From NCBI RefSeq assembly GCF_024055795.1, contig NZ_JAMXMY010000001.1, positions 372,001-436,000 of the forward strand: a stretch of DNA of 64,000 nucleotides. The letters are read 5' to 3'. The notes below the pieces were generated by a model. The model was not told where the DNA came from. It did not search any database and saw only the letters and a list, made by a program, of their open reading frames with translations. Made by a program: the position numbers and the translations under genes. This document shows positions 23,674 to 32,907 of the stretch, one piece after another. The DNA is from Actinoallomurus purpureus. Its GTDB lineage: Bacteria; Actinomycetota; Actinomycetes; Streptosporangiales; Streptosporangiaceae. Numbering within the stretch: the first letter of the stretch is position 1; every line of letters begins with the position of its first letter.

Positions 23674-24672
23674 TCAGGCGACCGGCGTCCCGGCGCCCGG
23701 GGTGCCACTGACGTAGCCGCTGTGCTTGTCGACGACGTTGAGCAGCGGGCCGCCGTCGAGTCTGCGGCGCAGGTTGTCCAGGAACAGCGCGGCCACCTCG
23801 TCCTGCCACCCGTGCACGTCGCCCGCGATGTGCGGGGAGACGATGACGCCGGGAAGGTCCCACAGGGGAGAGGCGGCGGGCAGCGGCTCCACGGCGAAGA
23901 CGTCGAGCGCGGCCCCGGCCAGGCGCCCGTCGGTGAGCGCGCCGATCAGCGCGTCCTCGTCGACGAGCGGTCCCCGGCCCACGTTGACCAGCCGCGACCC
24001 AGGCTTCATCGCCGCGAGTACCGAGGCGTCGACCATGCCCCGGGTCGCCGGGACGAGCGGCGCGGCGAGCACCACGTAGTCCGCGCCGCCGAGCGCGGCG
24101 GTGAGGGTGGCCGGGCCGTGCACGGTGCCGAAGTCCGGATCGCCGGTACGGCCCGTCCGCCCGGCTCCGGAGACCTCCATCCCGGTCGCGCGCAGCAACC
24201 GGGCGATGGCCCGGCCGATCGGCCCAGTGCCCCAGACCAGGGCCGTACCGCCGCCGATCCGCTCGCCGTCGCGTGGCCGCCACTCGCGTCGCCGCTGGTG
24301 TTCGACCATCCCGGGCAGGTCCTTGGCCATCGCCAGGATGAGGCCGAGGACGTACTCGGCGATCGGCTGGTCGTAGACGCCACGGGAGTTGGTGAGCACC
24401 ACGTCCGGGTCGTTCACCAGGGCGGGGAACAGCAGGTTGTCCACGCCCGTCGCGCCGACGTGCACCCAGCGCGGCGCGGCGCGCCGGTCGGCGGGCCAGG
24501 CGCCCGCGACCGTCGTGGACAGCGTTCGCCAGGTGAACAGCGCGTCGGCGCCGGGCAGCGCGCGGGCGAGGTCGTCCCCGGTGACGTAGACCGTGTCGGC
24601 GAGCCGCTCGATCCGCTCCGCGTTGGGAGGCGGGGCGTTCTCGTACAGCACGACGAGGCGCTTGACCGTCAT
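23674..24672 (-). CDS. D-isomer-specific 2-hydroxyacid dehydrogenase
   Basis: 332 residues, NAD(P)-dependent reductase/dehydrogenase of 2-keto/D-2-hydroxy acids. Rossmann motif GTGPIGRAIARLL is at about residues 145-157; catalytic residues are Arg in NVGRGPLVDEDAL, Glu in FAVEPLP and His in VSPHIAG. It is the last gene of the minus-strand operon; the ATG overlaps the stop of the aldehyde dehydrogenase gene (ATGA). In this context it may reduce a keto acid made by transamination, the hydroxy acid being re-oxidised by the FAD/FeS enzyme two genes upstream. Confidence 0.9.
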   Translation of the reverse strand: MTVKRLVVLYENAPPPNAERIERLADTVYVTGDDLARALPGADALFTWRTLSTTVAGAWPADRRAAPRWVHVGATGVDNLLFPALVNDPDVVLTNSRGVYDQPIAEYVLGLILAMAKDLPGMVEHQRRREWRPRDGERIGGGTALVWGTGPIGRAIARLLRATGMEVSGAGRTGRTGDPDFGTVHGPATLTAALGGADYVVLAAPLVPATRGMVDASVLAAMKPGSRLVNVGRGPLVDEDALIGALTDGRLAGAALDVFAVEPLPAASPLWDLPGVIVSPHIAGDVHGWQDEVAALFLDNLRRRLDGGPLLNVVDKHSGYVSGTPGAGTPVA

Positions 24673-26147
24673 GTCCGGTTCCGCACGGGGATCGCGACGT
24701 ACTTGTATTCGAGGAACTCCTCGATGCCGACACGCCCGCCCTCGCGTCCCAGGCCGGACTGCTTGACCCCGCCGAACGGGGCCGCCGGGTTGGACACCAG
24801 CCCGGTGTTGAGCCCGACCATGCCGACCTCGAGCCGCTCGCTGATCCGGAGGGCCCGGTCCACGTCGCGGGTGAACAGGTAGCCGACGAGGCCCCACTCG
24901 GTGTCGTTCGCGGCACGGACCACCTCGTCTTCGTCCTCGAAGGTGGTGATGGCGGCGACCGGTCCGAAGATCTCCGTCCGCATCAGCGCGGCGTCGCGGG
25001 AGACGTCCGTCAGGACGGTCGGCGGGTAGAAGTAGCCGGGGCCGTCCGGCGCGGTGCCGCCGGTCACGACCTTCGCGTCGCGCCGCAGCGCGTCCTCGAC
25101 CAGCTCCTCGACCTTGCCGCGCCCGGCGGCGTCGATCAGCGGGCCGACGTCGCTGCCGGGATCGGTCCCCGGGCCGACCGTGAGCGCGGCCATCCGCTCG
25201 GCGAAGCGGGCGGCGAACGCGTCGGCGACGGTACGGTGCACGAACATCCGGTTGGCGGCGGTGCACGCCTCGCCCATGTTCCGCATCTTCGCGGTCATCG
25301 CGCCGTCGACCGCGACGTCCAGGTCGGCGTCGTCGAAGACGATGAAGGGGGCGTTGCCGCCCAGCTCCATCGAGGTGCGCACCACCGTGTCGGCGCACTG
25401 GGCGAGCAGGATCCGGCCGACCTGGGTGGAGCCGGTGAACGACAGCTTGCGCACCTCGCCGCCGCGTAGCAGCGGCTCGACGACGGCGCCCGCGTCGGTG
25501 GTGGTCACGACGTTGAGCACGCCCGGCGGCAGGCCCGCCTCGGTAAGGATCCCGGCGAGCGCGAGCGTGGACAGCGGCGTCTGGGGTGCGGGCTTGAGCA
25601 CCATGGTGCAACCGGCCGCCACGGCCGGGCCGATCTTGCGGGTGCCCATGGCGAGGGGGAAGTTCCACGGGGTGATCAGCAAGCAGGGGCCGACCGGCCG
25701 GCGCATGACGAGGATGCGGTTCGCGCCGTCCGGCGTCGTGCTGAAGCCGCCGTCGATGCGCACGGCCTCCTCGGAGAACCAGCGGAAGAACTCGGCCGCG
25801 TAGGCGACCTCGCCGCGCGCCTCCTTCAGCGGCTTGCCCATCTCCAGGGTCATCAGCAGCGCCAGCTCGTCGGTGCGGGCGAGAATGATCTCGTACGCCC
25901 GGCGCAGGATCTCGCTGCGGGCCCGGGGCGCCGTCGCGGCCCATTCCTCCTGGACGGCGACCGCCGCTTTCAGGGCCCGCCGCCCGTCGGCAGGGGCGGC
26001 GTCGGCGATCTCGCACAGCACGTCGCCGGTGGCCGGGTCGTCCACGGCGAACGTCCGGCCGCCGGTCGCGTCGGTCCACGCGCCGCCGATGAACAGCTGC
26101 TTGGGCACGTCGGTCACGACGTCGGGCCGGGTGACGTCCACGGTCAT
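24669..26147 (-). CDS. Aldehyde dehydrogenase, succinate-semialdehyde type
   Basis: 492 residues. Order and motifs match GabD-type NAD(P) succinate-semialdehyde dehydrogenases: QLFIGGAWTDATGGRTF at the N-terminus, ITPWNFPLAMGTRKIGPA, FTGSTQVGR, Glu in MELGGNAPFIVF, Cys in NMGEACTAANRMFV, and APFGGVKQSGLGREGG near the end. It would oxidise the semialdehyde formed by the aminotransferase at 29107 to succinate. CCAGGAGGAAG gives an ideal ribosome site; the start overlaps the previous gene's stop (ATGA). Confidence 0.92.
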   Translation of the reverse strand: MTVDVTRPDVVTDVPKQLFIGGAWTDATGGRTFAVDDPATGDVLCEIADAAPADGRRALKAAVAVQEEWAATAPRARSEILRRAYEIILARTDELALLMTLEMGKPLKEARGEVAYAAEFFRWFSEEAVRIDGGFSTTPDGANRILVMRRPVGPCLLITPWNFPLAMGTRKIGPAVAAGCTMVLKPAPQTPLSTLALAGILTEAGLPPGVLNVVTTTDAGAVVEPLLRGGEVRKLSFTGSTQVGRILLAQCADTVVRTSMELGGNAPFIVFDDADLDVAVDGAMTAKMRNMGEACTAANRMFVHRTVADAFAARFAERMAALTVGPGTDPGSDVGPLIDAAGRGKVEELVEDALRRDAKVVTGGTAPDGPGYFYPPTVLTDVSRDAALMRTEIFGPVAAITTFEDEDEVVRAANDTEWGLVGYLFTRDVDRALRISERLEVGMVGLNTGLVSNPAAPFGGVKQSGLGREGGRVGIEEFLEYKYVAIPVRNRT

Positions 26148-29110
26148 GAGCTTCCTCCTGGCGGATTCGGGTCGAGGAGTTCGGCGAGGTGCCGGGCCCG
26201 GGGGCCGGCGACGCCGGTGAGGTGGTCGATCTGGGTGCGGCAGCTGAAGCCGTCGGCGAGCACGGCCCCGGCCTCGTCCGCGCGGCGGAGCTTCGGCGCG
26301 AGCGACAGTTCGGCGACGGCCATCGAGGTGTCGTAATGGTCGGCCTCGAAACCGAAGTTGCCGGCCAGGCCGCAGCAGACCGCCGACTCGTCGATCGTCT
26401 CGACGCCGAGGCGCCGGAGCAGCGCCGACTGCGTCGCGGCGCCGAACACCGCCCGCTCGTGGCAGTGCGGCTGCAGCGTCACCTGGCGGGGAACGTTCGG
26501 AGGCCGCCAGTCCGCGTCCGCGAGCTCGCTCAGGGCACCGGCGAACGTCCGGATCCGCGCGGCGACGCGGCGGGCGGCCTCGGTGCCGAGCAACGCGGGC
26601 GCGTCGTGCCGGAGCGCGGCGGCGCAGCTGGGCTCGGGCAGCACGATCGGCAGGTCGGCGTCCGGGCCCTCGTCGAGGGCGCGGACCGTGCGGGCCATCA
26701 CCCGGCGGGCGATGCCGAGCTGTCCGGTGCTCACCCACGTCAGCCCGCAGCACAGTCCGCTGCGTACGGCGGCGGGCGCGCCGGCGTCGGCGAGCACCCG
26801 CGCCGCCGCACCGGCGACCTCGGGCCGGAACGCGCGGGTGAAGGAGTCGACCATGAGCAGCGCGGCGGGCCGGTCGTCCCGTGCGCCGGTCACCGGCCGC
26901 CCGTCCGGGCGTCCAGTGGCGGGCCCCCGCAGAGCCTCGCGCAGCGCCCGGCGGGGCGCGAAGCGCGGCAGGGACCGCTCCGGCGTCACCCCGCCCAGAC
27001 GCGCCACCAGCCGCCCGGCGGGGCTCGTCAGGACGGCGTTGACCGGGGCCGCGGCGAACCCGGCGGCAGCAGCCCACCACGGCAGCCAGCCCAGCGTGTA
27101 GTGGCTGCGCGGGCGCAGCCGCCTCCGGTAGTGGTGGTGCAGGAACTCGGCCTTGTAGGTGGCCATGTCGACGCCGACCGGGCAGTCGGACGCGCAGGCC
27201 TTGCAGGACAGGCACAGGTCCAGCGCGTCGTGCGCGTCGGCGGACCGCCAGCCGTCGGTGAGCGTGCCGTCGGGGCCGCCGCGCAGCATCTCCTGCAGCA
27301 CGCGGGCGCGCCCGCGGGTCGAGTCGCGTTCGTCGCGGGTGACCTGGTAGCTGGGGCACATGGCGCTGCCGTCGCTCCGGCACCGGCCGACGCCGATGCA
27401 GCGCCGGGCGGCTCCGGCCCGCCCGTCGGGGTCGTCCGGGAACGTGAACCCGGTGCGCGAGGGCGCGGGCCGCGCCGACGCCACGTCGTGCAGCGCCAGA
27501 TCGGCGTCGATCGCCGCGGGATCCACGACCACGCCGGGGTTGAGCAGGCCGTCCGGGTCGAAGATCCGTTTGTACGCGGCGAACGCGGCGAGCATCCGGG
27601 GGCCGTACATGGTGGCGAGCAGTTCGCTGCGGGCCCGGCCGTCGCCGTGCTCGCCGGACAGCGTGCCCCCGTGCCGGACGACGAGGGCGGCGGCGTCCCG
27701 CAGGAACGCCCGCATCACCGCGATGCCCGCCGACGTGGTCATGTCGAAGTCGATGCGCACGTGGACGCACCCGGCGCCGAAGTGTCCGTACAGCACACCG
27801 GTCAGGGAGTGTTCGGCCAGCAGGGCGCGGAAGTCGTTCAGATAGCCGGCGAGGTCCTCCGGGGCGACGGCGGCGTCCTCCCATCCGGGCCAGGACTCAC
27901 CGCCGCCGACGAGCCGCGCGGCCAGGCCCGCGCCGTCCTCCCGGACGCGCCACAGGGAGCGGCGCTCGGCGAGGTCGTCGCCGACCTGGCCGGCGGTCAT
28001 CCGGCCGGTGGAGCGCAGTTCGGCGAGCAGGGCGGCCGCGCGGCGACCCGCCGCTCCGACGTCGTCGCCGTCCAACTCCACGTAGAGCCATGCCTTGCCC
28101 TCCGGGAGGCCGGTCACCGCGTCCGGGCCGCGCCGGTGGCGCATCGTGGCGACGATCGCCTCGTCCATGCCCTCGACCGCCGTCGGCCGGTGCCGGAGGA
28201 TCGCCGGGACGTCGGCCGCCGCGTCGACGACGTCGGCATAGCCGATCGCCAGCAGCGTCGTCGCCACGGGCCTCGGCTGCAGGCGAACGGTGGCGCGCAC
28301 GACGATCGCGCAGCCGCCCTCGGTCCCGACCAGTGCACGGGCGGCGTGCCGGCCCCGCTCCGGCAGCAGGTGGTGCAGCTGGTAACCGGAGACCTGACGA
28401 GGGATGCGGCCCAGTTCGGTGCGGATCGCGGCGAGGTTGCCGTCGACGAGGCGGCCGACGGCGGTGTCGATGCCGGTGACGCGCCGTACGGCCTCCGCGT
28501 CGGACGGATCGGCGGGCCGCAGCCCGCCGGCCTCGGCGATCGCGTGGACGCCGTCGGCCGTCACGATCTCGAGCGCCTCGACGTGCTCGACCGTACGGCC
28601 GTAGCGCACCGAGTGGTTGCCGCAGGCGTCGTTGCCGATCATCCCGCCGAGGGTGCAGCGGCTGTGCGAGGACGGATCCGGGCCGAAGAACAGGCCGTGC
28701 GGCGCGGCGGCGCGCTGCAGCTCGTCGAGGACGACGCCGGGCTCGACCACCGCCGTGCGGGTCTCCGGATCGACGTGCAGGACCCGGTTCATGTGCCGGG
28801 AGAGGTCGAGCACGAGTCCCGGCCCGACCGCGTTGCCCGCCATGCTGGTGCCCCCGCCCCGGGCGACGATCGGCACGCCCAGAGAACCGCAGATCCGCAC
28901 GACGGCGGCCACCTGCGCCGCGTCCGCCGGGAAGGCCACCGCCAGCGGCGGCACCCGGTAGTTGGAGGCGTCGTAGGCGTACTGGGCGCGCCGCCCGGCT
29001 CCCGCGTCGACCTCCAGCCCGGGGACGCCGTCGCGGAGCGCGGCCACGAGCTCCTCCTCCGGGCCGCGCGGGGAGGGGAGGCGTGCGGGAAGGCGGTCCC
29101 GCGGGCTCAC
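26144..29110 (-). CDS. FAD/4Fe-4S dehydrogenase, YdiJ/D-lactate dehydrogenase-like
   Basis: 988 residues, a fusion of GlcD-like and GlcF-like modules. Residues 1-520: FAD-binding PCMH domain (VPIVARGGGTSMAGNAVGPG) and FAD-oxidase C-terminal domain (LYGHFGAGCVHVRIDFD, LSGEHGDGRARSELL). Residues 560-690: iron-sulphur part, with an incomplete first cluster (CIGVGRCRSDGSAMCPSY) and a full CxxCxxCxxxCP (CLSCKACASDCPVG). Residues 800-970: two CCG-type motifs (GLCCGLTW; CCGLAGNFGFE). YdiJ-type enzymes oxidise D-2-hydroxyglutarate or D-lactate and pass electrons to the membrane chain. The GTG start overlaps the aminotransferase stop. Confidence 0.9.
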   Translation of the reverse strand: MSPRDRLPARLPSPRGPEEELVAALRDGVPGLEVDAGAGRRAQYAYDASNYRVPPLAVAFPADAAQVAAVVRICGSLGVPIVARGGGTSMAGNAVGPGLVLDLSRHMNRVLHVDPETRTAVVEPGVVLDELQRAAAPHGLFFGPDPSSHSRCTLGGMIGNDACGNHSVRYGRTVEHVEALEIVTADGVHAIAEAGGLRPADPSDAEAVRRVTGIDTAVGRLVDGNLAAIRTELGRIPRQVSGYQLHHLLPERGRHAARALVGTEGGCAIVVRATVRLQPRPVATTLLAIGYADVVDAAADVPAILRHRPTAVEGMDEAIVATMRHRRGPDAVTGLPEGKAWLYVELDGDDVGAAGRRAAALLAELRSTGRMTAGQVGDDLAERRSLWRVREDGAGLAARLVGGGESWPGWEDAAVAPEDLAGYLNDFRALLAEHSLTGVLYGHFGAGCVHVRIDFDMTTSAGIAVMRAFLRDAAALVVRHGGTLSGEHGDGRARSELLATMYGPRMLAAFAAYKRIFDPDGLLNPGVVVDPAAIDADLALHDVASARPAPSRTGFTFPDDPDGRAGAARRCIGVGRCRSDGSAMCPSYQVTRDERDSTRGRARVLQEMLRGGPDGTLTDGWRSADAHDALDLCLSCKACASDCPVGVDMATYKAEFLHHHYRRRLRPRSHYTLGWLPWWAAAAGFAAAPVNAVLTSPAGRLVARLGGVTPERSLPRFAPRRALREALRGPATGRPDGRPVTGARDDRPAALLMVDSFTRAFRPEVAGAAARVLADAGAPAAVRSGLCCGLTWVSTGQLGIARRVMARTVRALDEGPDADLPIVLPEPSCAAALRHDAPALLGTEAARRVAARIRTFAGALSELADADWRPPNVPRQVTLQPHCHERAVFGAATQSALLRRLGVETIDESAVCCGLAGNFGFEADHYDTSMAVAELSLAPKLRRADEAGAVLADGFSCRTQIDHLTGVAGPRARHLAELLDPNPPGGSS

Positions 29111-30360
29111 GACGTGCCGGCGCGGACGGCCGCCGCCCAGGCGCGCAGTGCCGCGTCGATCTGGTCCTGGTCGACGACCAGCGCGGGGATCATCCGGACC
29201 ACGTTGTTCCAGGGCCCGCAGGTCAGCAGCAGGAGACCCTCGTCGACGGCGGCCCGGTGCACGCGGGAGGCCGTCTCCGGGTCGGGTTCGCCGTCGGCGG
29301 TGACGAACTCGCCGGCGAGCATCAGCCCGAGTCCCCGTACGTCGCCGATCCCCAGGTGCTCCGCCGCGACCTTCTCCAGACCGGCGCGCAGCCGCGCGCC
29401 CATCGCGGCCGCGTTGGCGACCAGGCCCTCCTCGCGTACCACCTCGAGGGTGGCGAGGGCCGCCGCGCAGGCCACGGCGTTCCCGCCGTAGGTGCCGCCC
29501 TGGGAGCCGGGCCGGGCCCTGCGCATCAGCTCTTCGGAGGCGGCGATGCCGGACAGCGGGAAGCCGCTGGCCAGGCCCTTGGCGGTGATGAGGATGTCGG
29601 GCCGGACCCCGAAGTGGTCGTGTCCCCAGAAGCGGCCGGTACGCCCGACGCCGGTCTGGATCTCGTCGAGGATCAGCAGGATGCCGTGCCGGTCGGCGCG
29701 TTCGCGCAGGCCCTTGAGGAAGCCCTCGGTGGCCGGGACGTAGCCGCCCTCGCCGAGCACCGGCTCGACGATGATCGCGGCCGTGTCCTCCGGGTCGGAC
29801 ACCGTCTGCAGGAGGTAGTCGAACTCCCGCAGCGCGAAGCGGGTCGCGGTCTCCTCGTCCCAGCCGTAGTGGAAGGCGTTCGGGAACGGAGTGATGACGA
29901 CGCCGCCCATCAGCGGGCCGAACCCCGTCCGCACCTTGGTGTTGGAGGTGGTCATCGAGGCCGCGGCGACCGTACGGCCGTGGAACCCGCCGTGACAGAC
30001 GACGATGTTCGGGCGCTTCGTCGCCTGACGGGCGAGCCGCATCGCGGCCTCCACCGCCTCACTGCCGGAGTTGACGAAGAACAGGCTGTCCAGGCCCTCC
30101 GGAAGGACCTCACCGAGCTCGCGCGTCAGCCGGCCGAGCGGCTCGTGCAGCACGGTCGTGTACTGCCCGTGGATCAGCTTCGCCGTCTGTTCCTGCGCGG
30201 CGGCCACCACCCGCGGGTGGCAGTGCCCGGTGCTCGTGACGCCGATGCCCGCCGTGAAATCGAGGTAACGACGGCCGTCCGTGCCGTACAGGTAGACGCC
30301 CTCGCCGCGTTCGGCGACGACCGGAGTGGCCTGGCGCAGGTGCGGGGACAGGTCGGTCAT
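29107..30360 (-). CDS. 4-Aminobutyrate-type class-III aminotransferase
   Basis: 417 residues, a PLP aminotransferase of the GABA/acetylornithine group. Motifs: SLFFVNSGSEAVEAAMRLAR, CHGGFHGRTVAAASMT, LILDEIQTGVGRTG (PLP Asp) and ITAKGLASGFPLSG with the Schiff-base lysine. Predicted to convert GABA (or a homologous omega-amino acid) plus 2-oxoglutarate to semialdehyde plus glutamate. CAGGAGAT before the ATG at 30360 defines the start. It is the first gene of the operon with the FAD/FeS enzyme, the succinate-semialdehyde-type dehydrogenase and the hydroxyacid dehydrogenase; divergent from the PucR-type regulator. Confidence 0.9.
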   Translation of the reverse strand: MTDLSPHLRQATPVVAERGEGVYLYGTDGRRYLDFTAGIGVTSTGHCHPRVVAAAQEQTAKLIHGQYTTVLHEPLGRLTRELGEVLPEGLDSLFFVNSGSEAVEAAMRLARQATKRPNIVVCHGGFHGRTVAAASMTTSNTKVRTGFGPLMGGVVITPFPNAFHYGWDEETATRFALREFDYLLQTVSDPEDTAAIIVEPVLGEGGYVPATEGFLKGLRERADRHGILLILDEIQTGVGRTGRFWGHDHFGVRPDILITAKGLASGFPLSGIAASEELMRRARPGSQGGTYGGNAVACAAALATLEVVREEGLVANAAAMGARLRAGLEKVAAEHLGIGDVRGLGLMLAGEFVTADGEPDPETASRVHRAAVDEGLLLLTCGPWNNVVRMIPALVVDQDQIDAALRAWAAAVRAGTS

Positions 30361-30419
30361 GATGCGATCTCCTGTGAGGTGCGAACCGGTGCGTACTGCC
30401 TGGTGACCGGGGTACACGG

Positions 30420-30437
30420 CCACCCTGTCCACCCTGT
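30420..30437. promoter_or_regulatory. Direct repeat in the PucR-aminotransferase intergenic region
   Basis: CCACCCTGT occurs twice in direct succession, about 60 bp from the aminotransferase start, upstream of a CATACTGT -10-like box at about 30455. Direct half-sites fit the asymmetric binding of PucR-type activators; this is positional inference. Confidence 0.35.
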
Positions 30438-30604
30438 GGTGAGGCGTCAACGGGCATACTGTGCGGTCGTCGGCCATGATGTGGACGGTCTGTCCATCGC
30501 CCGGGGGCGCCCCGGTGCCGGCCGCCGGAGGAACGCGGCTGACCAGCCGTTACGGCGCTTGCGGCCGTGGCGGCCGGTTTGCCAGAGTGGCAGGGATGCG
30601 GCAC

Positions 30605-32260
30605 ATGTCAGAACCAGGGGAGACGTCACCGGGATCGGCCTCCACCAGGTTCATCACGATTGCCGATGTGCTGCGGTTGCCGGTCCTCGTCGCGGGACTC
30701 CCGGAGGTCGTGGCCGGGGAAAGCCACCTGTCGCGCCCGGTGCGCTGGGTGCACGTCACCGAACTCCTCGACCCGGCGTCGTTCCTCGAGGGCGGTGAAC
30801 TGATCCTCACCACCGGGATGCCGCACCCGGAGGATCCGACGCTGCTGCGCGCCTACGTCGACCAGCTCGCCGACATCGGCGCCGCCGGGCTCGTCATCGA
30901 ACTCGGCCGTCGCTACCACCAGGTGCCGGCCGACCTCGTGCACGCCTGCCGGAGCCGGGACCTCCCGCTCATCGTCCTGCACCGCGAGGTCCGGTTCATC
31001 GACGTCACCCAGACCGTGCACGCGCTGCTCCTCGACGCCCAGGGCGAACTACTCCGCCGGGCGCAGCGCATCCAGGACACCTTCCGGACGCTGACGCTCC
31101 GCGGCGCCGAACCCGGAGAGATCGTCACGTCGGCGGCCGAGATCACCGACTGCCCCGTCGTCCTGGAGAACCTCGTCCATCACGCCGTGCACTGCGCACC
31201 GGCCGGCCGGCCGGTCGGGCAGGTGCTCTCGGCGTGGCCACGGCGTTCGTACGGGACGCCGACGCCCGACCGGACCGCGCTGAGCGGACCGGAGGAATGG
31301 CTGGTCACGCCGCTGGAACACCGAGGGAGCCGCTGGGGGCGGCTGGTGCTGCTGCCCGACGAGAACGATCCGGCGATCGGTCCGGAGCATGTCATGGTGC
31401 TGGACCACGCCGCGACCGCGCTGACCCTCGCGCGGTTGTCCGGGCACGCGCGCTGGGACCGGGCGGCCCACGAGACGGCGCTCCGCGACCTGATCGAGCG
31501 GCGTCACCGGACGGCGACCGAGGCGCGTACGCGGGCCGAGTCCCTCGGCCTGCCGGTCACCGGGCACCGGCTCATCGCGGTGCTGGTCCGGGTGGGGCGG
31601 CGGGAGGGCTTCGGCGACGACCTGGCGGCCCGGCTCGCCGGCGCCGGCGTCCGTGCCCTGGTCGGCGGGCTGCGTCCCGGCGTGGTCGGCGCGCTGATCG
31701 CGATGGCCCGGGCGAGCGCGTGGCAGCCGATCGCCGAACGCATCGGCCGATTCGCCCGGGAGGAACTGGGCGAGGACACGGTCGTCGCGGTCGGGCCCGG
31801 TGTCGCCGACCTCGACCAGATCGCTCGCTCGTTCGCGGAGGCGGAGCAGGTGCTGGAGGCGATCCCGCCCGGCTCCTCCGACCGGCCGTTCCACGTGACG
31901 TCCGACATCGGGCTCGCGGAGCTGCTGTACGCGCTGCGTGACGACGTCCGTGTCCAGCGGTACGTCACCCACCGGCTCGGCCGGCTGATCGAGCACGACG
32001 AACGGCACGACGGCGATCTCGTGGCCACGCTCCAGCAGTACCTCGCCGAGGCGGGCAACAAGTCGGCGGCCGCCAAGCGCGGCGGCCTGTCGCGCCAGGC
32101 GTTCTACCACCGGCTGCGGACGATCGAACGCCTGCTGGGCCGCGATCTGGAATCAGGCGTGCAGCGTACGGAGCTCCACGTGGCCATCACGGCGCTGGAC
32201 GTCCTGGGCGGTCTCCCGCCGGCCGGCCGCGTCACCGACCCCCCGGGCCGGAACGACTAG
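30605..32260 (+). CDS. PucR family transcriptional regulator
   Basis: 551 residues. The N-terminal PucR sensory domain (ITIADVLRLPVLVAGLPEVVAG, residues 17-140), a central GGDEF-like region, and a C-terminal HTH_30 helix-turn-helix (NKSAAAKRGGLSRQAFYHRL) are in the family order. PucR proteins activate purine, GABA, proline or other nitrogen catabolism genes in the presence of the substrate. The ATG at 30605 has GCAGGGA 9 nt upstream; an ATG three codons earlier is too close to that site. It is divergent from the GABA-type operon. Its 3' end overlaps the convergent TetR gene by 29 bp. Confidence 0.9.
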   Translation: MSEPGETSPGSASTRFITIADVLRLPVLVAGLPEVVAGESHLSRPVRWVHVTELLDPASFLEGGELILTTGMPHPEDPTLLRAYVDQLADIGAAGLVIELGRRYHQVPADLVHACRSRDLPLIVLHREVRFIDVTQTVHALLLDAQGELLRRAQRIQDTFRTLTLRGAEPGEIVTSAAEITDCPVVLENLVHHAVHCAPAGRPVGQVLSAWPRRSYGTPTPDRTALSGPEEWLVTPLEHRGSRWGRLVLLPDENDPAIGPEHVMVLDHAATALTLARLSGHARWDRAAHETALRDLIERRHRTATEARTRAESLGLPVTGHRLIAVLVRVGRREGFGDDLAARLAGAGVRALVGGLRPGVVGALIAMARASAWQPIAERIGRFAREELGEDTVVAVGPGVADLDQIARSFAEAEQVLEAIPPGSSDRPFHVTSDIGLAELLYALRDDVRVQRYVTHRLGRLIEHDERHDGDLVATLQQYLAEAGNKSAAAKRGGLSRQAFYHRLRTIERLLGRDLESGVQRTELHVAITALDVLGGLPPAGRVTDPPGRND

Positions 32261-32870
32261 CGGGCGCACCGGCGAAGGCGGCCTCGGTGAGGGTCGTCGC
32301 CGTCCGTACCGCGCTCGTGATCGCCTCGTCGACGGAGAGACCGCACAGGTCGGTCAGCGTGAACAGCGCCTCGGCGCTGACGACGATCGCGAGGTCCTGC
32401 TTCAGACGGACCATCGCCTCGGCGCCGAGGGACGCCGGTCCGTCGGCGTCCTGGAAGGGTGCCAGGGCGTGGTCGATCAGGCCGAAGCGATAGCCCGGGC
32501 GGAACGGTGAGCTCGCGGGCGCCGTGATCGTGTGGGAGATCATCGCGCGCACTGAGCCCTGGTAGGCGTGCACGCCGCGCAGCAGGAACTCGCACGCGAA
32601 CGCGACGCGCTCGACCGGGTCGGTCGATCCGGCGACCGGCGCGAGAGCCTCCGCGGGGTCCGGCCAGAGACCCACCAGAGATTCCTGGAGGAGCGAGGCG
32701 AGGTCGGGGAAGTAGCGGTACGCGGTGGCCTCGGAGACCAGGGCCGCCCGCGCGACCCGCGGCATCGTGATCTCGGCGCCCGAGCGGGTGAGCTCGCGGC
32801 AGGCGTCGATGATCGCCTTGCGGGTCCGCGCCTTCTGATTCGTGCGTCCCCTGGTGCCGGTGTCGGCCAC
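32232..32870 (-). CDS. TetR family transcriptional regulator
   Basis: 212 residues. The N-terminal helix-turn-helix is ITMPRVARAALVSEATAYRYF (residues about 33-53); the C-terminal ligand domain is unassigned. The GTG at 32870 is chosen because GAGAGGGAGC lies 6 nt upstream; an ATG at 32909 would add 13 His/Gln/Glu-rich residues without a ribosome site. It is divergent from a cupin and an alpha/beta hydrolase gene and probably represses them through the inverted repeats at 32908-32967. Confidence 0.88.
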   Translation of the reverse strand: MADTGTRGRTNQKARTRKAIIDACRELTRSGAEITMPRVARAALVSEATAYRYFPDLASLLQESLVGLWPDPAEALAPVAGSTDPVERVAFACEFLLRGVHAYQGSVRAMISHTITAPASSPFRPGYRFGLIDHALAPFQDADGPASLGAEAMVRLKQDLAIVVSAEALFTLTDLCGLSVDEAITSAVRTATTLTEAAFAGAPASRSGPGGR

Positions 32871-32907
32871 GGCCTGCTCCCTCTCATCCTGATGGTGATG
32901 GCTCTTC

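Noticed and set aside
24669-27884. A 1071-codon frame that seems to join an unknown protein to the aldehyde dehydrogenase
   Set aside because: Its first 580 codons are a shadow frame inside the FAD/FeS gene; the true start is ATG 26147, with an AGGAGG site and the family N-terminus.
26189-29491. A 1100-codon open frame on the plus strand
   Set aside because: It is antisense to the FAD/FeS dehydrogenase and the end of the aminotransferase gene, which have complete domains; its translation is Arg/Gly/Ala-rich and domain-free, as expected from high-GC shadow frames.
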